In this document: positions 34,834-43,099 of the stretch, piece after piece | Layout: every line of letters begins with the position of its first letter | Position numbering within the stretch: position 1 is the stretch's first letter | Assembly: GCA_900551115.1 (NCBI GenBank) | Contig: URUY01000012.1 | Coordinates: 1-64,000 of the forward strand | Length of the DNA stretch: 64,000 nucleotides | Reading direction: 5' to 3' | DNA from: an uncultured Lachnospiraceae bacterium | Lineage (GTDB): Bacteria; Bacillota; Clostridia; Lachnospirales; Lachnospiraceae | Program-made: the position numbers and the translations under genes | The notes under the pieces: generated by a model | What the model was told of the DNA's origin: nothing | The model's database searches: none | Seen by the model: only the letters and a program-made list of their open reading frames with translations

Positions 34834-34864
34834 ATTATAAAGCACGTGGTTACCACGCGCTCAA
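34834..34864 (-). promoter_or_regulatory. MerR-type promoter of the glycoside operon
   Basis: The minus strand has TTGAGC (34859-34864), a 19-bp spacer and a perfect TATAAT (34834-34839). The spacer is filled by a dyad GCaCGTGGT-T-ACCACGcGC (34842-34860, one mismatch pair). Long spacer plus dyad is the hallmark of MerR-activated promoters. The operon encodes a MerR protein. The leader to the first start codon is about 100 nt. Confidence 0.8.
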
Positions 34865-35061
34865 TTGTGAGTAATTCTAATCTTTTTTATTGATTTTTGT
34901 GCATTTTGTACATTTTTATTACGTTTCCTTCGTCAATGTAGTGAAATGTGACCGAAACCATAAACAAGAATTTAGATGTGAATCAGAAAGTATAACTTGA
35001 GAATCAGAAAGCTGTCATCCGCAAAAACCTTGTGAACCATTAGTGTTCTTTAAAAGAAAGA

Positions 35062-35112
35062 TAAACATCATAAATAAAATCCGGACACCATCAAAAGATG
35101 ATGTCCGGATTC
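35062..35112 (-). terminator. Terminator after the MsmK-type ATPase gene
   Basis: A 10-bp stem AATCCGGACA with TGTCCGGATT (35078-35087, 35102-35111), extended by CATC/GATG, is followed on the minus strand by TTTATTTATG. The remaining gap (34865-35061) shows nothing I can call. Confidence 0.7.
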
Positions 35113-35156
35113 TATTTTTCAGGGAAGTTTTTTACAACCCTTTTTATTCATTCATA

Positions 35157-36269
35157 TTAGTTGGTAATAACCTGCTCTGTTTCCTTGTCAAATACATGAA
35201 TCTTTTCAACATCCAAAGCAAACTTAACGTTGTCGCCAGGTCTTGCAGTTGTACGGGAATCAACTCTTGCAGTTACAGGGAACTCCTCAAGGTCAAAGTA
35301 CAGATAAACTTCTGCACCAAGTAATTCATAAACCTTGATGGTAGATTCAAATACACTGTTAGGAGAAGCTTCAATGTACATTTCAGAATCATATACGTCT
35401 TCAGGACGGATACCGAAAGTAACAACCTTTCCGTCATAACCGCCGTCAATCAGTTTCTTGGACTTAGCGGGAGGAAGAGGAATGGTGTGACCTGCAATCT
35501 TTAAGTTGGCAACATCGCCGGTTATTTCAACGGTTGCATCCAGGAAGTTCATCTGCGGTGAACCCATGAATCCTGCTACGAACAGGTTGCAAGGCTTCTC
35601 ATACAGGTTCTGAGGTGTATCTACCTGCTGGATAACGCCGTCCTTCATAACAACGATTCTAGTACCCAGAGTCATAGCCTCTGTCTGGTCATGTGTTACA
35701 TAGATGATGGTGGTGCCCAGTCTCTGATGCAGTTTTGCAATCTCGATACGCATCTGCACACGAAGCTTTGCATCCAGGTTGGAAAGAGGCTCATCCATAA
35801 GGAATACCTTAGGATTACGAACGATTGCACGACCCATGGCAACACGCTGTCTCTGACCACCGGAAAGAGCCTTCGGCTTTCTGTCAAGAAGGGGTGTCAG
35901 GTCAAGAATCTTAGCAGCGTCCTTAACCATCTTATCAATTTCATCCTTCGGTACTTTTCTTAACTTAAGACCAAAAGCCATATTGTCATATACAGACATA
36001 TGAGGATACAGAGCGTAGTTCTGGAATACCATCGCAATATCTCTGTCCTTAGGCTCTACGTCATTTACGATTCTATCACCAATCTTTAACTCACCGGAAG
36101 AAATGTCTTCCAAACCTGCAATCATACGAAGGGTAGTAGACTTACCGCATCCGGAAGGACCTACAAAAATAATAAATTCCTGATCTGCAATTTCAAGGTT
36201 GAAATTCTTTACTGCTTCAAAACCATTGGGATATACCTTGCAGATATCTTTTAAAGATAAACTTGCCAT
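35157..36269 (-). CDS. msmK: Sugar ABC transporter ATP-binding protein, MsmK/UgpC type
   Basis: A 370-aa ATPase of the MalK/MsmK class. Walker A GPSGCGKST is at 37-45, signature LSGGQRQRV, Walker B VFLMDEPLSNLDA, and the H-loop His in YVTHDQTEAM. The C-terminal 130 residues form the regulatory TOBE/OB-fold domain. In Gram-positives one such ATPase commonly powers many carbohydrate importers whose operons lack an ATPase gene. It stands alone between two terminators, consistent with that shared role. A GATAC-TTTC-GTATC inverted repeat lies in the 5' leader (36297-36310). Confidence 0.92.
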   Translation of the reverse strand: MASLSLKDICKVYPNGFEAVKNFNLEIADQEFIIFVGPSGCGKSTTLRMIAGLEDISSGELKIGDRIVNDVEPKDRDIAMVFQNYALYPHMSVYDNMAFGLKLRKVPKDEIDKMVKDAAKILDLTPLLDRKPKALSGGQRQRVAMGRAIVRNPKVFLMDEPLSNLDAKLRVQMRIEIAKLHQRLGTTIIYVTHDQTEAMTLGTRIVVMKDGVIQQVDTPQNLYEKPCNLFVAGFMGSPQMNFLDATVEITGDVANLKIAGHTIPLPPAKSKKLIDGGYDGKVVTFGIRPEDVYDSEMYIEASPNSVFESTIKVYELLGAEVYLYFDLEEFPVTARVDSRTTARPGDNVKFALDVEKIHVFDKETEQVITN

Positions 36270-36469
36270 AATTATGACTCCTTTCTGTCTATAAAGGATA
36301 CTTTCGTATCAACTAATCTGAAACTAGTATACCGAAAAATCCATTTTACCGCTATACCACTATTTCACAAAGTTTTTTTCTGTGATTGTATGTTTTGCTT
36401 ATTATCATCAAGCTTTTTTATTTGTTCCGACAAGTTGACCAAAATTAAATTCTTATCATATGCAGATTG

Positions 36470-36511
36470 AACAAAAACGCTCTTTTGCCATTGTCTGACA
36501 AAAGAGCGTTT
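36470..36511 (-). terminator. Terminator of the diguanylate cyclase gene
   Basis: A perfect 13-bp stem, AAACGCTCTTTTG with CAAAAGAGCGTTT (36475-36487 and 36499-36511), is followed by T residues on the minus strand. Confidence 0.85.
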
Positions 36512-36525
36512 GCTTATATATTTTT

Positions 36526-38016
36526 TTATTGTTTGTCATCACCGTAAAATGCGAGCTGATTCTTGCCGCGCTTCTTCGCTACATACAGGGCACGGTCTGC
36601 CGCTTTATACAAACCTTCAAAATCTTTGGCATCCCGAGGATATACCGCTGCGCCGATACTGGCTGAAGCCGAATATTTCACATAATCCCCCGCCTGAAAT
36701 TCCTGAAAAAAGCGTTCCACGCGGCGAGCCTCTAATTGAATAATCGACTCCTCTTTCATGTTTCTTAAATAGATAACAAATTCATCTCCGCCCATACGCC
36801 CTATAATATCTGTAGAACGGAATTCTGACCGGATACGTGCGCCCAGAGTACGGAGTATTTCATCCCCAAAGGCATGCCCCATGGTATCGTTAATCTTTTT
36901 AAAATTATCGATGTCCAGTATAAACATCAGCCCCTGCTCATCAGGATTCTCCGCAATGCATTCTTTGATTTTTCTTTCGGTTGCTATCTTATTGTACAAA
37001 TCCGTCAGAAGGTCCCTGTCCGCTTTGTCGGCAAGCTCCTTGCTTTTCTCACTGTCTCTAATGCGGGAGAGAATATTGACTACCACTATAACGCCTACAA
37101 ACATCATCAGCGTAATCAAAATCTCCCACAGCATAACATTGCTGAATGCCCATTCCTTTGCTACGGCCTCATCAATATAGTCCTCGCTCACTCCGGCTAC
37201 CAAATAAAAGGAGCTTGTCCCTACCGGTGCATAAACAAGTCCTCTGCCCTCTTTCTCATTACTGATATAGCTGATGCCGGCATTAAAATTCTGCACCCGA
37301 AAATACATTCTTTCTGTTATCTGGTCAGCATTCCCTATCTGTTTCAGAAAAGAAAAGTAATCCTCAGTCTCCACACAAAGGCTGCTCTCTTTATCACCTG
37401 CCAAAGCCATGACCTGTCCCGACTGTTCCATCAGGATAAAGAACGCACCCTGTTCCATACCGGGCCTTTTTATTAGCTTCTCAAAATTTGTCATATCATA
37501 ATAGCAGACAACATACTGCTTTGCGCTTTGCTGCAAAAGCACCGGAGATACCACAACAACCGCCGCTTTGTTATTGAGTCCGTCGTCTGTCACATAGATT
37601 ATTTTCTTTTCACCCGTACAGGCTTCTGCAAAGTATCCGGTAGTGCTTAAATCCACAGCTTCACCGTTCATGCGGTAGCCCATGCCGTCTGTTCCGCAGA
37701 TTACCGCATCATAAACCTCTGCCGAATCGCGAAGCGCCTCCAAAATAACAGACTGCTCTTCTTTTGCCCCAAAGGTCCTTGCACAATAAGCAGCGGCGGT
37801 ATCAGCGCTCTTTTGCACTCCGTCAAGCATCTGTTCTACCCGTGCCGCATAGCCTCGTACCTGTGCAATTATTTTCTTTTCAACCTCTTCCCGTTCTTTC
37901 TGTTGCCCTGATATAGAGAATCGCATCAGCAGTATGATAACAATCAGTAGCAGAACGCCCACAGGAAACAGCCATTGCACGACATTCCTGTTTACACGTT
38001 TATTTTTCATTATCAA
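36526..38016 (-). CDS. Membrane-bound diguanylate cyclase with extracytoplasmic Cache-like sensor
   Basis: A 496-aa protein: transmembrane helix at about 13-31, an extracytoplasmic Cache-like domain (about 35-300), a second helix near 300-320, then a GGDEF domain. The active-site GGDEF (409-413) is intact and is preceded by an RxxD inhibitory site (RSTD, 400-403) at the standard five-residue spacing, so it probably makes cyclic di-GMP and is product-inhibited. The Cache domain would sense a small extracellular ligand. It is a single gene closed by a strong terminator. Confidence 0.92.
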   Translation of the reverse strand: MIMKNKRVNRNVVQWLFPVGVLLLIVIILLMRFSISGQQKEREEVEKKIIAQVRGYAARVEQMLDGVQKSADTAAAYCARTFGAKEEQSVILEALRDSAEVYDAVICGTDGMGYRMNGEAVDLSTTGYFAEACTGEKKIIYVTDDGLNNKAAVVVVSPVLLQQSAKQYVVCYYDMTNFEKLIKRPGMEQGAFFILMEQSGQVMALAGDKESSLCVETEDYFSFLKQIGNADQITERMYFRVQNFNAGISYISNEKEGRGLVYAPVGTSSFYLVAGVSEDYIDEAVAKEWAFSNVMLWEILITLMMFVGVIVVVNILSRIRDSEKSKELADKADRDLLTDLYNKIATERKIKECIAENPDEQGLMFILDIDNFKKINDTMGHAFGDEILRTLGARIRSEFRSTDIIGRMGGDEFVIYLRNMKEESIIQLEARRVERFFQEFQAGDYVKYSASASIGAAVYPRDAKDFEGLYKAADRALYVAKKRGKNQLAFYGDDKQ

Positions 38017-38146
38017 TTTCCTCTTCCTGCATATTGCCGGTCCGTCCGTAATATTTTCAAATGCTTCTGTTTTAGAAATATCCCTTCAATCCCTAACCCT
38101 TTATATCAATTAAACTCTAACCCTTTCTGTTACTTAAAAATTGTTT

Positions 38147-38887
38147 CTAAGGCTGCTTTTCCTCTCCCAGCATGGGCTTATCGCTGAAGATTTTCCCCGA
38201 ATCCTCATCTGTTTCACCGTCTGCAGGCTCTGAATCTTCTTTACCTTCGTTTTCCTCTTCCAGTCTTTCTCTGATTTTACCTTCCAGCTTCTTAAACATC
38301 TTATTGTATAACACGGCGCTTACATATACCGGCACCGAAATTCCGAATACAAACACTAACGGAAATATCCTGAGGCTCAAAAACAAAAGCACATATGGCA
38401 GTACATATACAATTATCATCAATAAAGTCCTGGGCATTTGGATAATGCTCAGCGCAAATGCATTCTTAATAGTCTTTGGCAGCGTATTGATAAACTTTGC
38501 CTGTACCGGAAACACCCACAGCACCATAAACAGAAATAAAATACCTGCCGCCATGATAATAACCTGAAACACCTGCGGAAAATCAATTTTCGTATACTTT
38601 ATAATATAATAGTCCGCTCCCAGCACTGCCACTACAAGCAGTATCAAAAGCCAGATAAGCGTGGACTGCTTAAAATTTGTCTTAAAAGCCTTAAAAAACT
38701 CCCTTGTAACATACCCTTCTTCGTTACGGAGCATCTTAAGCGCCACATAATGCGCCGAAGTCAGCGCTGCGCCTGCCGTAATTATGGGAATACAGCAAAA
38801 AAGCGTCAGCATATTAAGCCACATAAGATCTGCCACCTTGTTGAGCCATCGAATCAACGGACTGTCTAAATCAAACAATTTACTCAT
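38147..38887 (-). CDS. YesL family membrane protein (DUF624)
   Basis: A 246-aa protein with five to six transmembrane helices and the family N terminus LFDLDSPLIRWLNKVADLMWLN. A charged, acidic C-terminal tail of about 45 residues follows. YesL-like genes usually lie beside sugar importers and response regulators; here no such genes are adjacent. Function is unknown. The ATG at 38887 is chosen because the family begins MSKLF and GGAAGG lies 7 nt upstream; an ATG five codons earlier is possible. Confidence 0.85.
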   Translation of the reverse strand: MSKLFDLDSPLIRWLNKVADLMWLNMLTLFCCIPIITAGAALTSAHYVALKMLRNEEGYVTREFFKAFKTNFKQSTLIWLLILLVVAVLGADYYIIKYTKIDFPQVFQVIIMAAGILFLFMVLWVFPVQAKFINTLPKTIKNAFALSIIQMPRTLLMIIVYVLPYVLLFLSLRIFPLVFVFGISVPVYVSAVLYNKMFKKLEGKIRERLEEENEGKEDSEPADGETDEDSGKIFSDKPMLGEEKQP

Positions 38888-38935
38888 ATAAGCACCTTCC
38901 ATTCTGCCATTTTATATCCTCACTCCCACCGCTTC

Positions 38936-39418
38936 TCACAAGAATTTTTCCATGGAGGTCACACGTATCCCCGAAAACTCCTCCTCGGGAGAACAGATAT
39001 GAAATCCTATCCTGCGGTAAAATCCCAACGCATAAGGAGCCGCCTTAACAGACATGAAAAGCTCCTTCCTTTCCCTCTTTAAAAAATCTCCCATCTGTCT
39101 TATCAGTTCCCGTCCCACGCCTTTTCTGTGATATTTTTCTTCTACAAAAAGAAGCGAGATGTGGTTTCCGTTCCGCACGGAAACGGCTCCGATAACCTTC
39201 CCCTTATCAAGTGCTATCAGCATCAGATAACTGCCTTCGAGAAACATCCGGTATATTCTTCCATCCGTAATAAAGTCCCGGAAATTAGCTATCCCTTCTT
39301 CTGTATAATCCTCTGCCTCGAACCGCATAAACGTTTTCCATATCATATCCATGGTCGCCGTCCAGTCTTCAGGGGTTGCCCACCGTACCTCATATGGCAC
39401 TGCTTTTGCTTTTCCCAT
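38936..39418 (-). CDS. GNAT family N-acetyltransferase
   Basis: A 160-aa GNAT fold protein. The acetyl-CoA loop is visible as EEKYHRKGVGRELIRQM, preceded by the VIGAVSVRNGNHISLLFV strand and followed by APYALGFYRRIGF, the conserved C-terminal block. The substrate cannot be predicted. It lies about 50 bp upstream of the YesL gene and 75 bp after the hydrolase gene. Confidence 0.85.
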   Translation of the reverse strand: MGKAKAVPYEVRWATPEDWTATMDMIWKTFMRFEAEDYTEEGIANFRDFITDGRIYRMFLEGSYLMLIALDKGKVIGAVSVRNGNHISLLFVEEKYHRKGVGRELIRQMGDFLKRERKELFMSVKAAPYALGFYRRIGFHICSPEEEFSGIRVTSMEKFL

Positions 39419-39493
39419 TTCCGTTTATCCCTTTCAGTCAATGCATTTCCGAATCCCCGGTACAATACATCATTAAGTTAAATCATACCAAAT

Positions 39494-40435
39494 TTACCCT
39501 CGAATAGCAAGGAACTTTTCAATCCATTCTCCTATATCCTCCATGACCTTTTGTCTGTCCAGTTCATTTAACAGCTCATGCCTGTCATCAGGATACAGCT
39601 TCAGTTCCATGCAGGTCAGTCCCGCCTCAGAAAGGGACTTATATGCCTTCTTCACGCCCCTGCCATAACCGCCTACCGGGTCTTCCTCTCCGGATGCTAC
39701 CAGAATCGGGAGCTTTTTAGGTATCTTTGCAAGATTTTCCTTCTTTTTAGCACGGGAAATCAGCTCTGATAATGTCTTAAAGCCGTTCACCGTAAACACG
39801 AAGCCGCAATCCTCATCCGCAATATATTCCGCAACCTTTTTTTCATCCCTGGAAAGCCAGTCAAATGCCGTCCTCTGTTCTTTTATGCGATTGTTGTAGC
39901 TGCCAAAAGCGGCTTTGTCAAGGAAACGGCTTACATGCTTCTGCCCCTGAAAAGCTCCCTGCAACGCAGCAAGCATTTTAGAAAGACCAAGCAGAGCGCC
40001 GGACTGCATACCTGTTCCAAGAATCGCAGCCCCGTCAATTCCCGTGCCATACCGGCAGATATAATTCCTTAAGATGAAGGAGCCCATACTGTGACCAACA
40101 ATAAAATACGGCACTCCCGGATACAGCTCCTGCGTGATTTTTTTCAGGCGGTGTACGTCTCTGACTACCACCGTAGCAGGGTCCTGTTCACAAAAATATC
40201 CTTTTGTTCCTCCCTCCGGCACGCTCTTTCCGTGTCCCAAATGGTCCTCCCCCGTTACCACAAAATTCCTTTCCGTCAAAAATACCGCAAACTCCTCATA
40301 TCTCTCCGCATATTCTGCCATACCGTGTACAAGCTGTACCACTGCCGCCACGTTTTCACTGTCGGGCATCCATCTGACCGCGTGTATTTTGGAGCTGTTG
40401 TCTCTGGAGTCAAAATAGAATTCTTCTTTTCTCAT
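39494..40435 (-). CDS. Alpha/beta hydrolase, monoacylglycerol lipase-like
   Basis: A 313-aa serine hydrolase of the Hydrolase_4 family. The oxyanion strand and turn QLVHGMAEYAERYEEF and the nucleophile elbow GHSMGSF are clear; the acid Asp is probably in GEEDPVGGYG and the base His in YPDDRHELLNE. It lacks a signal peptide, so it acts in the cytoplasm, probably on lysophospholipid or glycerol esters. Start is uncertain: ATG codons at 40462, 40447 and 40435 are all in frame with weak ribosome-binding sites. Confidence 0.85.
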   Translation of the reverse strand: MRKEEFYFDSRDNSSKIHAVRWMPDSENVAAVVQLVHGMAEYAERYEEFAVFLTERNFVVTGEDHLGHGKSVPEGGTKGYFCEQDPATVVVRDVHRLKKITQELYPGVPYFIVGHSMGSFILRNYICRYGTGIDGAAILGTGMQSGALLGLSKMLAALQGAFQGQKHVSRFLDKAAFGSYNNRIKEQRTAFDWLSRDEKKVAEYIADEDCGFVFTVNGFKTLSELISRAKKKENLAKIPKKLPILVASGEEDPVGGYGRGVKKAYKSLSEAGLTCMELKLYPDDRHELLNELDRQKVMEDIGEWIEKFLAIRG

Positions 40436-40486
40436 AATAGTACCCATGCCTTTCCCGTACATGCTTTCTCTTCTGAAAACCGATAC

Positions 40487-40527
40487 GTTAAAAATGCATG
40501 ATCCGATATATCCGAACCATGCATTTA
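40487..40527 (-). terminator. Terminator of metG
   Basis: AAATGCATG (40492-40500) pairs with CATGCATTT (40518-40526), with a further inner pairing, and T residues follow on the minus strand. Confidence 0.7.
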
Positions 40528-40582
40528 TTATACACTATCACACTGAATATTTTAAGAGCTTTTTTATGCAATTTGCATAAAA

Positions 40583-42580
40583 TCAGCAAATTTCTGCACC
40601 GGCAGGCATTTCCTTTTCAGGAGTCATAAGCGCCAGTTTTCCCTCCGCATCCTCGGCACAGAGAAGCATGCCTTCCGATACCACGCCTGCTAAGGTAGCC
40701 GGTTTTAAGTTCGTAAGCACCATCACCTTTTTACCCACCATTTCCTCCGGGGTGTAATGTGCTTTGATACCGGATACAATCTGTCTTACCTGACTGCCGA
40801 TTTTCACCTTGGAGCAAAGCAGCTTTTTAGACTTCGGCACTGCTTCACAGGCAATGATTTCTCCTACCTGAAACTGCAGCTTTGCAAAATCCTCATAAGA
40901 GATTTCCGTCTTTGCCTCAATATCTATCACTGCTTCGTCCGTGTTTGAAGCCTCCGCAGCCTGACCGTCTGCTTTCTCTGCTTCCGCACGTCTTGCCGCA
41001 TACATAGCTTCCGCTTTTTCCTTAACCTCAGTTGCATCCTGTCTTGCAAACAGAATTTCCGGCGTTTCCACTACCCTGCTGCCGTCAGGATAAAGACCGG
41101 TCTGTGTAAGTGCATCAAAGCTTCTAAGCTTTGTATTAAACTGTGCCGCAATTTTTTCTGCCGTCCCGGGCATAAACGGCGCCAACAGTGACGCGCCTGT
41201 CATAATTCCATCAGCCAGATTATAAAGCACCGTGGCAAGCCTGTCCGCTTTTTCCGGCTCCTTAGCCAGCTTCCAGGGCTCCGTTTCATCAATATATTTG
41301 TTACAGCGTTTAAACAGGGCAAAGATTTCCGTAAGAGCGTCTGCCACCCTTAAATCCTCCATCTTCCCATTGACCTTTTCCAAAACGCCGGTCTGAACTG
41401 CCTTTAAGTCCTCGTCAATCGCTGTTTCTTCCGCCGTACCGGTCTTTTTATTGCACAGCACGCCGCCAAAATATTTGTTGCTCATGGAAATGGTACGGTT
41501 TACCAGATTGCCCAGGGTGTTTGCCAGGTCTGAATTTAACCTCTCCACCATTAAATCCCAGGTAATCACGCCGTCATTTTCAAAGGGCATCTCATGGAGT
41601 ACAAAATATCTTACCGCGTCCACGCCGAAGAACTCCACCAAATCATCGGCATAGATAACATTGCCCTTGGACTTGCTCATCTTACCGTCTCCCTGTAAAA
41701 GCCAGGGATGTCCGAATACCTGCTTAGGCAGGGGCTCGCCCAGTGCCATCAAAAAGATGGGCCAGTAAATGGTATGGAAACGGATAATATCTTTACCAAT
41801 CAAATGCAAATCGGCAGGCCAGAGCTTTTGATACTGTTCTGAGCTGTTGCCGTCCGCATCATAACCGATACCGGTGATATAGTTTGTCAGAGCATCCAGC
41901 CATACATAAACAACATGCCTGTCATCAAAATCCACCGGAATCCCCCATTTAAAAGAGGTTCTGGATACACACAAATCCTGCAGGCCCGGCAGAAGGAAAT
42001 TGTTCATCATCTCATTCTTTCTGGAAACCGGCTGAATGAATTCAGGGTGGGCATTGATATGGGCAATCAGCTTGTCTGCATATTTGCTCATTTTAAAGAA
42101 GTACGCCTCTTCCTTCGCCGGCTTTACTTCCCTGCCGCAGTCAGGACATTTGCCGTCTGCAAGCTGGGATTCCGTCCAGAAGGACTCGCAGGGTGTACAA
42201 TAAAGCCCTTCATACGCCCCCTTATAAATATCCCCCTGATTGTAAAGCTTCTTAAATATCTTCTGCACCTGTTTCTCATGGAAATCATCCGTTGTCCTGA
42301 TGAATTTGTCATAGGAAACATCCAGCATATCGCACAAATCTCTGATAACGCCTGCCACATTATCAACGAAGGCCTTGGGTGTAATCCCTGCCTCCTCCGC
42401 TTTCAGTTCAATCTTCTGTCCATGCTCATCCGTTCCGGTCTGGAAAAAAACGTCATAGCCCTGGGCTCTTTTATACCTGGCAATGCTGTCCGCCAGCACC
42501 ACTTCGTAATTGTTGCCTATATGGGGCTTGCCGGAGGTATAGGCAATCGCTGTTGTAATATAATACTTTTCTCTGTTCAT
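40583..42580 (-). CDS. metG: Methionyl-tRNA synthetase
   Basis: A 665-aa class I synthetase. HIGN (20-23) and KMSKSKGN are the ATP-binding signatures. A zinc knuckle with CTPC and CPDC is present, as in the MetG1 type. The C-terminal 105 residues form an EMAP/Trbp111-like tRNA-binding domain (FQVGEIIACEAVPKSKKLL) that dimerises. It charges tRNA-Met in the cytoplasm. It is a single gene between a T-box leader and a terminator. Confidence 0.97.
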   Translation of the reverse strand: MNREKYYITTAIAYTSGKPHIGNNYEVVLADSIARYKRAQGYDVFFQTGTDEHGQKIELKAEEAGITPKAFVDNVAGVIRDLCDMLDVSYDKFIRTTDDFHEKQVQKIFKKLYNQGDIYKGAYEGLYCTPCESFWTESQLADGKCPDCGREVKPAKEEAYFFKMSKYADKLIAHINAHPEFIQPVSRKNEMMNNFLLPGLQDLCVSRTSFKWGIPVDFDDRHVVYVWLDALTNYITGIGYDADGNSSEQYQKLWPADLHLIGKDIIRFHTIYWPIFLMALGEPLPKQVFGHPWLLQGDGKMSKSKGNVIYADDLVEFFGVDAVRYFVLHEMPFENDGVITWDLMVERLNSDLANTLGNLVNRTISMSNKYFGGVLCNKKTGTAEETAIDEDLKAVQTGVLEKVNGKMEDLRVADALTEIFALFKRCNKYIDETEPWKLAKEPEKADRLATVLYNLADGIMTGASLLAPFMPGTAEKIAAQFNTKLRSFDALTQTGLYPDGSRVVETPEILFARQDATEVKEKAEAMYAARRAEAEKADGQAAEASNTDEAVIDIEAKTEISYEDFAKLQFQVGEIIACEAVPKSKKLLCSKVKIGSQVRQIVSGIKAHYTPEEMVGKKVMVLTNLKPATLAGVVSEGMLLCAEDAEGKLALMTPEKEMPAGAEIC

Positions 42581-42599
42581 TTTCCTGCTTCCTTTCTTT

Positions 42600-43027
42600 A
42601 ATCAATTTAGTGTGACAAGGCCATTCCTGCAAATTAAAAAAGCCCGCCTTCCCACCTTTACGGTGTAAGAAGACGAGCCATCAACCCGTGTTACCACTTC
42701 TCTTTATCCTTTTCTCACGAAAAAGACCTCAAAAGGTGTCAAATAACACCTGCCGCTATAACAGGCGGACCTGTTGCAGCCTTACCGCGCAGGTAGGAAT
42801 CCGGCTGCTCTTTAGCAACCCTTCCATCCCGATGCCCGGCTCGGTACACTGCTCAGAAGCCATGTTCCCTATACAAGCATTTTCTTCCTCTCAGCATATA
42901 TGCGCCGCCGGCTTCCTTCTGATGCCGCTGCGCACGGAATTCGTCTGACAAAAAACGCATTCCGGAAGATTCTCTGTAAAACAATTCTATAGGTACTCTC
43001 TTCGTCACTGCTTTTATCTGTTTTATG
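42600..43027 (-). promoter_or_regulatory. T-box riboswitch leader of metG (tRNA-Met responsive)
   Basis: On the minus strand the roughly 430-nt leader holds a divergent T-box AAGTGGTAACACGGG (around 42686-42700), then a terminator stem: GGTGGGAAGGCGGGC followed by six T (42634-42677), pairing across a GTAAA loop with the T-box side arm. Upstream AGAGAG/GAGG-rich stem I sequence carries an AACATGG segment that could be the Met specifier. High uncharged tRNA-Met would form the antiterminator and allow metG expression. Confidence 0.82.
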
Positions 43028-43033
43028 CTTGTT

Positions 43034-43062
43034 AGGTTAGCACAAAGTTTTTTTCTTGTCAA
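43034..43062 (-). promoter_or_regulatory. Promoter of the metG T-box leader
   Basis: TTGACA (43057-43062), a 17-bp spacer and TAACCT (43034-43039) on the minus strand. The first two bases of the -35 lie inside a 10-bp inverted repeat (43061-43091). Confidence 0.65.
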
Positions 43063-43091
43063 CCGGCATATACTGACTGTTTATGCCGGTT
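43061..43091. repeat. 10-bp inverted repeat between the ABC permease stop and the metG promoter
   Basis: AACCGGCATA and TATGCCGGTT pair across an 11-nt spacer. On the plus strand five T follow, on the minus strand it runs directly into the metG -35 box. It could end the upstream ABC transcript or act as an operator. Confidence 0.7.
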
Positions 43092-43099
43092 TTTAGGGT

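Noticed and set aside
41915..42601. A 228-codon open frame on the plus strand opposite metG
   Set aside because: Antisense to the catalytic domain of methionyl-tRNA synthetase, with Cys/Arg/His-rich random-looking translation.
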